Source: Oikopleura dioica (lineage: Eukaryota > Chordata > Appendicularia > Copelata > Oikopleuridae). Taken from it: a DNA stretch of 64,000 bases. The stretch lies in contig OU015569.1 of assembly GCA_907165135.1 (NCBI GenBank), forward strand, positions 1,798,001 through 1,862,000, in the 5' to 3' direction. The notes beneath the pieces are model-generated. The model saw only the letters and a program-made list of their open reading frames with translations, searched no databases and had not been told where the DNA came from. The number at the start of each line of letters is the position of its first letter. Position 1 is the first letter of the stretch. The position numbers and the translations under genes were made by a program. Of this stretch, positions 20,357 through 31,265 are shown piece by piece.

Positions 20357-22195
20357 TTAGAATAGCAGTTGTTTGTTGGCGATTTCGACGAGGATTGCTT
20401 TTCGCATCGTCTGCATGTTCTCGGCTTTGAAGTTGAACTCATTCAAGCCGCGGGAAAGGTAGTCGCCGAACTTGCAGGTGAAGACTCCGCAATCGCTGCT
20501 GTTGTCTTGCTGCGGCACTTGGTGAGACCAGGATTCGGTTGCCCAGTCCGGCGAGAGCTCTGAGCCCCTTTTCACTAGATGGAGGTTAATTTTGCATCAA
20601 ATAATACGATTCATATTTGAAGGAAGTTTGCCCGGAAAAAATGTTGGTTTTTCAACAAGATATCCTTTATATAAAATTACCTTCGTGCTCGACTCTTAGA
20701 TACTCAAGAATGAGTTCTCTGCACTCTTCATTCGAGGCACCCATGGAGTCCAGATAGATCACCTTCTTTTCCTTCATCAGAGCAGCCGCGATCGTCCAAT
20801 GAACCCCGAGATGGATCGGAAAGAGCAGCCTATCCATTGCGAATATGTCGACCTTTTTCGTCCAGCGTTTCACGCCCTTGTGCCCGTTCTGCTTGACTTT
20901 CGGGTAGAAGAATGTCTTGAAGCAAAAGACTCGCGGGAGCTCTTTATCTGCTTCTGCGCGTTGCATTATCAGGTTGAAGTAACAGTTGATCACCAAATCA
21001 TTCAACCACTGCCTGCCTAAAAATGAACTTCAGTTAAACTTTGATCTAAAATTTTTTCTACCTCTAAGTGTCAGGAGATCACTCTTCTTGCATTCTTCGC
21101 CGGCGATTTCTGCCACAATTTTATCTCGTCCTCTCGACCAAACAGAATCGACAAGCGCCAGTTGATCCTCATCCAGTTCTGGAATCTTTGGCGCGGGAGC
21201 TTTAGTAAACAAGTACTTGGCACAAATGGCGTCTATCAGTGGTGCCTCAGTTTTCTCGCGAGATGCTAGTTTTGCTGCCTAAAATGATGATAAAATAAAG
21301 GCTCAGAAAAGGGATGAAATTCGTACCCTCTTGAGTCGAATGTTTTCAAGCTCTTTCTCCAGCCTAGCCACTTCCTCGCCGGTTTCTCGGTCCTGTATCT
21401 CGTAGAACAATTTCTCCTGCGTCAGGAACGCTTCTTCTTGTGAGCTAGATGGCGAGCCCTTTGGCTTCAAGCCCTGAGCCAAGGATGCTCTGCTTTCTTT
21501 CTCTTCGATGATTTTCAATCGTGTTGAAACTCGCTGCGCTGGAGTCGGCTGAATGTTTTTGTTTATCTCGACCGGGAGAATGCAGTTTTATCTTACCGTC
21601 ATGATTCTTTTGAAAGAAGGAGCATCATCCTCCGTCAAATCGACAAAGCTCAAGGTCGGCGCCGAGCTCGTCTCTTTCAAAGTTCTCGAGTGCATTTCAA
21701 TGAGCTGCTTGTAGTCTTCCTTAGTCAAGGTTTTCTTGCTCATACTCATCATCGGCGTTCTCGGATTGCGAGTAGAACGCTTTGTCACGAGACCGCTTTT
21801 AGTCGCCTTCGGGCTGCTTGTTCGCCAGGAAACCTCTTCTAAAAAAGATGGATAAGTAAATGTTTTATAATTTTCAGAATACCTTTCAAATCGCTTCGGG
21901 CTCCGAACCTCTTATTCTTTCTCATTCTAATTCCAGGTGAGGGGCAGTAAGAGGAAACGGCCTTGGAGACCTTTGAAAGAAGATTGCTCCCCGTCTCCGG
22001 CTCACTCATTTTTCTCGACTTTGGTTTCGGAAGATCCAAATCATCAGCCCTATTTTCTTAAGTGAAAGGGCTCGAATCTGCAACTGTTACTTACGATTCT
22101 TGACTCGGTGTTGCTCTCTTCGGTGGTACTGACTTCTGCCTGGGCGAGATCGGAAGTCTACCACTTTGCTGCTCTTTTTTAAGAAAACTCAACAT
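20357..22195 (-). CDS. SENP1/2-like: SUMO-specific protease (Ulp1/SENP1-2 type)
   Basis: Seven exons (22095-22195, 21883-22049, 21597-21838, 21327-21548, 21062-21278, 20681-21016, 20357-20574) sum to 500 codons plus stop with consistent phases. The C-terminal C48 peptidase domain starts around RGRQWLNDLVINCYFNLI. It shows the catalytic His in GVHWTIAAAL, Asp in YLDSMG, and the oxyanion Gln and catalytic Cys in VPQQDNSSDCGVFTC, so it should be active in SUMO maturation and deconjugation. The N-terminal half is low-complexity and Ser/Lys-rich with a charged helical segment (RLEKELENIRLKR). Exons 2-5 have been copied to 11304-12125. Confidence 0.92.
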
Positions 22196-22558
22196 TGTAA
22201 AACTGTTTCTCGATTTCAGTCTGAAACTTTTCCGTTACTTTTTGGCGAAGGGCAGTCGAATCGCCGGTTTATTGGGCAGCGATCTGATCGGATAGGGCGG
22301 ACGAAGGCCAAAGTAACAGATCGAACCATCACAATTCATTAAAAATTTCGAAAGGATAATATCTTTTTAGTGAACGAAATGTCGAGTATTTAGAGTTTCT
22401 TTATTCAATGAAGAAAAACGGCAGTGAAGGTGTCTGATTTTGAAACAATTGCTCTAAGGAGTCAGTGTTTTCCGGCAGCTGTAAAGAATTCTACGCCTGA
22501 TGACATGACTATCATGGTGAATATGTGTTGATTGTGTGCCTGAAACATTGTTCACAAA

Positions 22559-24486
22559 TCAGCACCAAGCTAGTGAGAACAAACCTAGTTGAATGAATCC
22601 ACTGACTCTTCCGTCTGCTCCTCCGATCAATATCTTTCGTCCCTGTATCTCCAAATTCTTGAATCCATCAAGTTTCAATTGCCTAGCAAGTCCCTCGACT
22701 AAAAGTTTCTCATCAAAAAGCGTGAAGTTTCAACCATGCTTACCCGTCATTGATCCCCACAGTTTTTGCTCAATGTTTGATGTCCCTTCATAGTCTGTCG
22801 AGAATCTGAACTGGCCATTTGAAATGTTGAGCGTTCCCGAAATTGGGCCAACGAGGATTTCCGGATTGCTTGGAGCTGGTCGTAGGCCGAATCTACTCGC
22901 AGCAGAAACGTCCATCTGAATTGAAGAAGATGATCTAGCGTTCTTTTACGTTTCAATTACTTTGACTTCTCTGAATGTCTTGAAGCTGTTGAAATTATGC
23001 GTCTTCCCCGGATGGAAAATTCTCGGAGGAATGATAGACTCTCTCAATTTCGGATGTGTAAGCAAAATCGCCTGAAAAAGCAAGTTTAATTTCTGACTAA
23101 CATGTGTTTCTCTTACTTGACAGATGATCAGCTCCTTTGGCTTGAGTTCTTGGATCATGATCTTCGCACTGGAAGTTGTCATTCTTGTATCAACAGGAAC
23201 ATGCTTTACGTTCATTCTACCAGCAAAGGCGTGAATCGGAAAACCAGCTTCAGTGCTTATAAATCTATTCCTCGGGTTCTTACTCCAGTCCTTTCCCAAC
23301 TTGCGTGAAAGACCAAGTTCTAAGCAGGGATGTCCGCCGAAGAACACAGCCGGACTTCTGAAATTGTCTGAGAGGCCTTCGTTCGTATCTTCCAAAATTT
23401 TCAGCCTGCCCTTTTCGATGGCGATATCGTGATCGAATGGAAACTGAGGAAGAGCTGCCTTTTCTTGCTTGGCTTCTGACAAAGCCTGAATTATTCCAGT
23501 TAAGTTTTACTGAACATAAAGAGGAAAGAAAACCTCAGGGTAGATTTGGGCGTGAGCAAGAGCTGCCTTGGCGATGGGAGAAATGAAGTAAAAAGGGATG
23601 TGTCCTCTACCCATTTGGCTCAGATAGTCTATGAAAATCTCCAGCAAATCAAGCATAACTCCTGTCGGAAAAACGGGAAACATGACGCTGCCGCCGCGTT
23701 TGATAGTTTCATCTAGTGTCTGGCAGGCTTCGTTGACGGATCTGTCCGGCGAATAACCAGGGCAAGATTTTAGCCCGTTGATAATGAGCATGTCAGAGTC
23801 TTTCAAAGCGTTCGTGTCGACTCTAGACGCATGTGTCTTTAGACTAGTGTGATCGCAGACGTAAGAGATCTTCTTGTCGTATATTTCAATGACCCAGTTG
23901 CAAGAGCCGATGCAGAAGCCGCTTGAATGAGCCGTGATGGTTGCAATGCCATAGAGGTCAATTACTTCGCCGTAGTTGATTGCCTTGACGAATGAAAAAC
24001 ATGCATCGATTTGCTCAGACTCTGCCATCTTTTCTCCAGGCATACTACCTGTAGGTCTTCCTGTTAGTTCATTGCTTCGGATATCGTTCTCTACTTCTTG
24101 CATGTAAATACTGATTTCTACAAAGAAAAGCTAGAGATTCTGATTGTTAACCAGTCTTACCGACCTTTCAGATAGATTTTGGCGAATTCGAAAGTAGGTA
24201 AGGTGCAATAAATAATCCCTCCCCAATCTTTCTCTTTCCACGATTTGGAAATCCAAGGCAACCCGGCAAAAGAATGATAATTGGAGACAATGATCACATC
24301 GATCTCGTATAAATCGACGTAGCTGTTGACTGGGGGAATGAGAAGTCGAGGAGGACAGGGTTTGTGCGAGTGGCGACCGTTTATGAGACTAGAGAAGTCT
24401 AGACAGCAATCTGCGAGAATAACGATGCTTTCTGTTCGAAAGAGCCAACATGGAGATGTGTTAGGTGAAATATTGGTCACCTCCAT
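22559..24486 (-). CDS. INTS9: Integrator complex subunit 9
   Basis: Six exons (24165-24486, 23534-24117, 23117-23485, 22961-23071, 22744-22915, 22559-22698) sum to 565 codons. It is a metallo-beta-lactamase/beta-CASP protein: NYHSFAGLPWISKSW matches the INTS9 region where the catalytic HxHxDH of INTS11 is lost, and IATITAHSSGFCIGSCNWVI and ISPIAKAALAHAQIYPEV are beta-CASP segments. INTS9 is the inactive partner of endonuclease INTS11 in snRNA 3' processing and promoter-proximal termination; its C-terminal domain binds INTS11. The ATG is one base after an AG (TTAAG|AATGG), the arrangement expected at a spliced-leader acceptor. It is shorter than the vertebrate protein (~650). Confidence 0.9.
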
Positions 24487-24833
24487 TCTTAATTTTATTT
24501 TATTCTTAATTTTAAAGCACCTGCATTTCTGCTTTGCAAATCACAAAATAAAATAAAATATACGCCCATCAGAGTTTGAGAAAAGAAGCGACATTTTCTC
24601 ACACTCCAAAAAAATATAAGAAAATAAATTATCCGTGTATTTGAATAAAATTTCATCAAGACAAAAAGCGAGACTTCATTTTTAATTTGTGAGGTTCTGA
24701 GAAGTGGTGAAGGAAAATTTTGGCGAGAGCAATTGGTGACTGAGTACAGTACTAAGTGGCATTTCTTGAAACTTGATTTTAGAAAAATTATGAAGATAAA
24801 AAGGCATATAACAATGTGGTTTGAAAATTGTTG

Positions 24834-26554
24834 CTAAAAAGAAGTGCGTCGTTTCTTGTCAGGATTAGTCGGACTCGGCCGGGGGAGAATGCAAAAAGAA
24901 GTGAGGAACAGAATGGCAGAGATCAGTTGCAGGCCAGGCACCATGATTAACATTGCGCTGTGAAAGGAGAGGACTTGACGAAGGAGGCTGATAAACGCCG
25001 CAGAATTCTGACAAACGAGGCGGAGGATGAAAATCGTGTAGCCGATAGCCTTCAAAACACGTAATAATCAAAATTAATCGGTCCGGCTGAGCATTACCTG
25101 CCCCTGAATGCGGGAGGGGAAAAAGCTGGAATAGCAGACGAGGAAGATCCCGAACCACATCTCGATGATCATATAAGCAAGATAGAGAAGGTAAAAACAA
25201 TACGGAGAATCCACAGTGAGCACGACTGCCATCAGAGGGCCACCAACAAACTGCGACAAAAAGAGAACCAACAGTCCCGCTCTTGGCCCCGCCAGCCGCT
25301 CGTTCTTCTGAATCGCATCGGTGAGCAAGCCGCCCAGGAAGGATCCACTGACTCCGGCGACTATTGGCGCAAATGGAAGATAACTCTCCGCCTCTTCAAA
25401 TTTCCGCTCGTTTTTGAAGTAATCCACCTGATTGTAGCCGAACGTGAAGCCGGCTGTATGGCGGCATAAGGCGCCTATAAGCATTAAAAGCGTTTCATTT
25501 CGTTTGGCGATGTTGAGTATTTCAAGCAGATTCTTCTTCAGCTCTTCGAGTGCTGGAGCTTGTGGATTCACTTTTTCTCCTTTAGAATACGCCGAGCTTT
25601 TTGCTGACTTTTTTCTGCGACTTAATTCTAAATTTTATAAGTAAAAGTGGGACTAATTTGATTACCTAGAATCAAGATGGAGACAAAACATAAAAAGCAC
25701 AGGCACCCCAGGGAATAATAACTCCACCAAAACTTGTCTTGCGTGATTTTGTTCAAGACGATGGCGGAAGAATAAGCTAAATAAATCGCCCAGTTGTAGA
25801 CTCCCATTGCTTTTGATGTGTGTTTCACGAAGAGAGAGGTGATGACGGTGACGCAAATCGGCTGAATTGCTCCTTCAGCAGCTCCGGTCAGAACGCGGAG
25901 AAGGGCAGCGATTCCGTAAGACCAGGCGTGAGGAACTGCTAATTGAGTGAAGCCCAATATAAGGACGGATGCAGCCAAGTAGAGCAGGCGGCGATCGGCA
26001 TCGTCAGCAGCAAAACCAAAGAGAATGGTAGTGATAGAAACTGGCACCACGTAAAGAGTCGCTAAGATCATCTGTATTGGGGCCTCGTCCGTGAAGGTGC
26101 AGGTACAGTTAGAGGCGCAAAGGCTTCCATTCTTGAATAACTTATTTGAGGTCCTTATTTCTGGAGTTTCTAATTTTGACTTGTAAAAAATACTTATTAT
26201 ACATTATCTGTGTAAATAGTTAACTCGAAAATAGCCCAATAATAAAATTGCTAAAATTAAAGACAAATTACTTATGAATCATAACCTATGATACAGCTAC
26301 GTGACTTTCGTAAGACTCCTCAAAAATTCATAAAAGGCCATAAATTCAAATCATTGATACGATCAATTTTTAGTGCTAATAATTCACCTTTCCTGTCCAT
26401 CGACGAGCTCACAATCGAGTCTACCGACTCCTCCAAATGTAGCAGCGGCTAATTGCTTCTGGTTCATGGCAGGCATGTAGAGAATCTGCTGTGCGCAGAA
26501 AAATGTAAACGAGAAAACGGCGAGGTAAACGAGCTTTTCGGCATTCTTGCCCAT
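24834..26554 (-). CDS. Major facilitator superfamily transporter
   Basis: Four exons (26388-26554, 25666-26153, 25098-25627, 24834-25049) sum to 466 residues with agreeing phases. About ten to twelve hydrophobic segments are visible, with an MFS signature around TILFGFAADDADRRLLY (loop 2-3), followed by LLRVLTGAAEGAIQP. A long basic cytoplasmic loop (SRRKKSAKSSAYSKGEK) separates the two six-helix halves. A Cys-rich extracellular loop (NGSLCASNCTCTF) lies after helix 1. The layout resembles sialin/phosphate (SLC17) or spinster transporters; substrate cannot be told. The ATG follows AG by one base (TTCAG|AATGG), suggesting trans-splicing. Confidence 0.8.
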
Positions 26555-27443
26555 TCTGAATTTCTTGACTCTAACTCTGCTTTTTGATGTTGCGTCTTTT
26601 GAACTGAACGGGATTTGTTGTTTTGTAATTGTTTCATTAGGGAAGTTAATAATCCTAGAGACGAGGCCACTTACGCTCTTCTGGGCGCGCGAAGAAACGC
26701 ATCTTTCGCCGAAGCGAGTTTGAAATACTTGCAGATTAAAAGCAGAATTACGACGAGTTTAGGCTAGCAATAAATAAGTTAAGGAATCAACGAAGAAAAC
26801 GAAGCAAAAGACGCATTTCTTGGCCGCGACCGAGAATAAAAAAGATGCCGAATTTAAAAAATAGATCAGTGTAATATGTGATAGGATGAACAATTGTAAA
26901 TGGCCAGTGTATAATGTATAAGCGTGGTAGAAATACAGAGTTAATTTTAAATATAAAATATAGTTGCAATTGATATTGATATATACACTCGTATAACGCA
27001 GCTAGTAAGTTGATAGAAAGGAGGTAATCCTGCCGCTTTTTGCGCCGAAGTTCGATTTCCTTCGACGAAAAAAGAGGGACGAACGAAAAAGAGGGACAAG
27101 TGCACTTGAAGACATCAAAAACTTGAAGATCACTTTACTCGACTACATACAGTAAGGTTGATTTAAATACAGAGGCTCCCCAACACGCGCTAGACCTACT
27201 AAACTTAATGATTGCTGGGCAGAGTTCGAATGTATGAGCGCTAGAAGAGTAAAGTAACTTAAATAAGAAACATAAAGCAAAGTAAAGAAAAATTGACACC
27301 GATTTTATCATCATTGTATTATAAATTTTTCGTGACTACACAAAAGGACCGGAAGGTGAAAACATTGCACATGTGATTTTTGTCAAGGTGAATTTGCATG
27401 GGTTGATATTCTATGTTCTTTGTTTTTAATATACATACATATT
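26555..27443. other. Intergenic, no gene recognised
   Basis: AT-rich sequence between the MFS gene start and the SEC24 stop. Open frames are short and lack coherent splice partners. It should hold the SEC24 3' UTR. Confidence 0.5.
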
Positions 27444-30400
27444 TTATTTCATATTCTTTTGAAGATATTGTAGGAACTCGTAGTAGGATTGCTTATAAGA
27501 ATCATCAACGGAGCTTTTCTCAGAGGCTTTCTGTCCAGGAGTCTTTTTTTGAAAATGGAAAAAAATGAATTCTAGTGAAAAATCGAGACCCATAACAGAG
27601 GCGGATAAGAAGTGATGATCCTTGCCTGAGAGCTTGTTCTGTCCCGTATTAATTTTCTCAGAATAGCATTATCTTTTAAGTTGCCGTCCGCTCTAAATGG
27701 ACAAAGAGAAGTTACACAAAGGGGTAGCTTCGGAACAGAATTACCTTATGATCTGAATTGGCGCGCCATGGGAACGATCGTCTTGGAGGGAGTTGATAAA
27801 ATTGCGCACATACGTCCTAGACTCTGGTTCGTTCGAATTTTCGTCTTCGGGCTCTTCCGGTAGCTCGAAAATGTCTCCATCCATCAATTGCCCGTATGAT
27901 TTATCTAAATAATTATGATAGATTTCACTTGGCATTTTGACCATTTTCTTACCCAAAACATCTCTGAAAAATTCTTGCGGCGCGTGAACACTGATAAACA
28001 GCAATAATTTCCAGCCGCAGTCCATCAAAAACACCTGTCCTTTGCCAATACTTTCGGCAGTTAGCGGTAGACACCTCACGATCGGACTCTCTGGAACTGG
28101 GAAATCCGGATCTAATCATTTCATTTCTAATTCTGTTTTGAATAGATTTCGATTACCTGTTGCCCTGCTCGAGTCTTCGTCATTTTCGAATAATTGTTCT
28201 TGCTTGATATTGTCGATTTTGTAGAGCGCAGGGAGCCAGTGATATCTCGAATACTTCATCGGCGACTGCTTGATATCTGTCATTAGGAAGGCCTTGTTAT
28301 CCAAGTTCCTATTGTCTAGCCTAACGAATGAAAAGTTAAGCTCTGTGAAACTTTAATTTTAGCTGTACCTGAATGCATCTGACTTGAGCAGGGCTGAAAT
28401 ATATAGAGCGAAAGGCCCAAGACTTCTTCTTGGAACGAGAACAGCAGTAGGGTCTCTTTTCTGATAAGCGGGAAGACATTCTTTGTAGTTCGACAGTGCA
28501 TCAGTGGCAGCGTGAAGCAGCTACAGAAATTTTCTGTTAAAAGCCGCTTGGATGATTATACTAATGACTTACCGCTTCTCTGGCATCATTGACAGTGTGA
28601 GTTAGGGACCTTTCAACAGCAAAATGTGCCAGCATTGCAGCAACAAGCTCAGCTAGGAAAATCAATAATGGACTTTCAAATAAGAGTTGAGTTATTACCG
28701 TCAGCGTTATTGTATACATCTTGAAGCTGATTTGTTACTGGGAAGGACATCGTATGGACTCGAATTCTCCTGTCTCCCTTTGTCGAGGTGTAAAGTAACG
28801 CGCACTGGAATCCAACGTAGTCGTATCCTTTGAGATCTTCGTCAATTTGCAAACGCATTGCGTAGCCAGAGTCCGGACTAAATTAATCTTTGCTCAATTT
28901 CGAGGTTTTTATTTGAAAGGTACCTGATACACGCGAGATTAAGTAAATCCGTTGATCTAACAAAGAAGTTTCCAAAGAATGTGTGAATAGAAATGCCTCT
29001 GGTCGCTCGAACGCGCATGACAGATTCGAAACCGATTTTTCTCACGAGATAGCGGTGGAAATCGCTGCGGAATCGCTCAGATTGAACAGGATTTGTTTCA
29101 ATATGCAAGCCTGGAATCGAAATAATATTTCAATCAAAGCAACTGCTTTTTACCTGGATATCTATAAACATGTCCAGCGCTATTTCTCGCCACTGGAGCC
29201 AACGAAGCAATGTCTTGGAATTGATGACCAAAGAGGAAAAGATCAATCGCTATGTGTTGCTGATTCGCTTCAATTGCCAGGGTCTTGTAAAAGTCCGTAA
29301 CGCCGTTTAAACATTCACCATCATTGGGTGTCCGTTCCTGCAGTTTTCCGAGGCCCTCGGAGATCCGTGTCGTAGAGAAGAGCGATATCCTTCCGCCGTT
29401 TTTAGAAAGCATCTTTTGGCCAACAGTGATTGCCGATCCGCCGCAGGATGAGGGTGAAAGTGTTGATTTGAAAAGATTTGGCAGCATTTTGAGGAATTGT
29501 TCTATCTGTGAAGCGGATTCTTGTCGATTCACTTAAATAATTGGATAAAAAAGGAAGCGAGGGCTGCTTTTTAGAAAGAATTGCCTCGATAAATCTATGC
29601 TGAAATCAAAGAAGATAATCATTTTGTCAAGTTTGAGTTTTTTACCTAAAATAGAATCTGGCATTGGTTCAAAAGGATCATCAATATCGGAAACGGACAA
29701 CAACTGCGGCTGGGCAAGTTCATCGCTCAAATTGAAGAAATGTAGCGAACTGTCGAAACACAAGAAGCCAATTTTTGTTCTCCTATCACCAGGCATATTT
29801 TTGTATTCATGTAGTAGCTCGTCCGCGAGTATTTCGAGATAGCCTGACTGGACTGCGTTGAAACTGACATCAATGATGAATAAATATTGAGCGGCTTGAG
29901 GTGGACGGGACATGTATTCGGACGGGGCGATGAATTCAACGGTTGAGTTGACACATTCCGGTCGTTCCTCTGGCTTTCCGTACTCTTTTGTAACTGGATT
30001 ACTTTTGAATTCCTCCGGCACTTCATTAATTCTACTGCACAAATTGCATTTCCACCTGTTCATGTCGATAAAGCTCACGAAGGGGTTGATATAAGCGCGG
30101 CAGCTTCTACACCGCACGATATTTGACGTCGTTATTACAGGTAGTGTCAGTAAGTCTTTGTAAGGATGCAATAGGAGTCCGAAAGGGAGCTTTGCTTTTT
30201 GACAGAGAGCATCGCTCGAAGGGATCGCTTGAAGAGTACAGCTCATTACTTCTCGATCACAATTTTTTCGATTTGGAGGAATTCGCTGGATGCCCGGTGG
30301 AGGCTGCGTCTGGTACCTTACTTCGGGAGGGACATATGTGCCGTCTGCGCTCAAAATTGGAGCACGTAAATCCATTAAATTGATAGGTTCGGATTCTTGT

Positions 30401-31065
30401 TGATTCTGCTGGCCGCCGAAATTCATATTGCCAAATTGTTGATTTAGATTTCCTCCAGGACCTGGTGGTTGACCGTAACTGTTCATCTGGGGAGGGGGCT
30501 GCTGGGGATATCCATTGGTCATTTGTGGTTGTTGACCGATACTCGTCGGTGGTGGAGGTCTTGGCTGCGAGGTGACGGGTTGGTATGAGCCGCCAGATGG
30601 ATAGGAAGGTGGCGCTTGTGGAAGCGGTGGTCGATTCGACATCTGAGGAGGTGGGACTTGCATTGGCGTTGTGTTATTCATACCAAATCCACTGGGTGGC
30701 TGGGAAGCCATCACAGGCTTCGGCGGCGCTGGCATCATTCCTGGCATTGTAGGTGGCTGCAAACTGGGCGCTGACAGCGTTGGAGGGCGCGGAGGGTGAC
30801 CGGCCATCTGCGGCATTTGCATTTGGCTCGGTGGGGCACCAAGACTAGTTGGGGGCATCGGTGGCACGCCAGGTCTACTCATTTGAGGAGGTACTGCTCC
30901 AGGAGGGGGTTGCATTCCGGGCATTTGCGGCGGCTGTGGGTAACTGTTACTAGTGCCATTCTGCGGAGGCATGGTCGGCCTAGCCTGCCCGTAATTAGCT
31001 CCTGGACCGTATCCATTCTGCTGTCCTTGAGGGTACTTTCCAGGATAGCCCTGGTTATAACTCAT
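27444..31065 (-). CDS. SEC24: COPII coat cargo adaptor SEC24
   Basis: SEC24 selects cargo for ER-to-Golgi COPII vesicles with SEC23. The ~270-residue N-terminus starts MSYNQGYPGKYPQGQQ and is rich in Pro, Gln, Gly and Met, as in SEC24 proteins. The zinc finger is CRSC...CNLC (in CRSCRAYINPF and MNRWKCNLCSRINEV). The trunk follows (QYLFIIDVSFNAVQSGY; CGGSAITVGQKMLSKNGGRI), then the helical and gelsolin domains (VFLMDCGWKLLLFISV). The C-terminus ends SYYEFLQYLQKNMK. The intron between 27626 and 27542 uses a GC donor (CTCTCAG|GCAAGG). Which vertebrate paralog group it matches is not settled by eye. Confidence 0.92.
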
Positions 31066-31265
31066 TCCACAAACACTGCTATCACCCGGCCCTCTAAAGT
31101 AAAAAGGGTTTAAAAAAGAATCGACTCTTTTCAGGGACAAACAGTATCTTTATTGTTTTTTTTCAGGGGTAAACTCTTTTTCAGGAGGAAAATCTTTCAG
31201 TAGTTGTTTCAAGAAAAGCAAGAATAGAATAGAAGACAATGGGAAATCGAAATAAAATGAACTGT

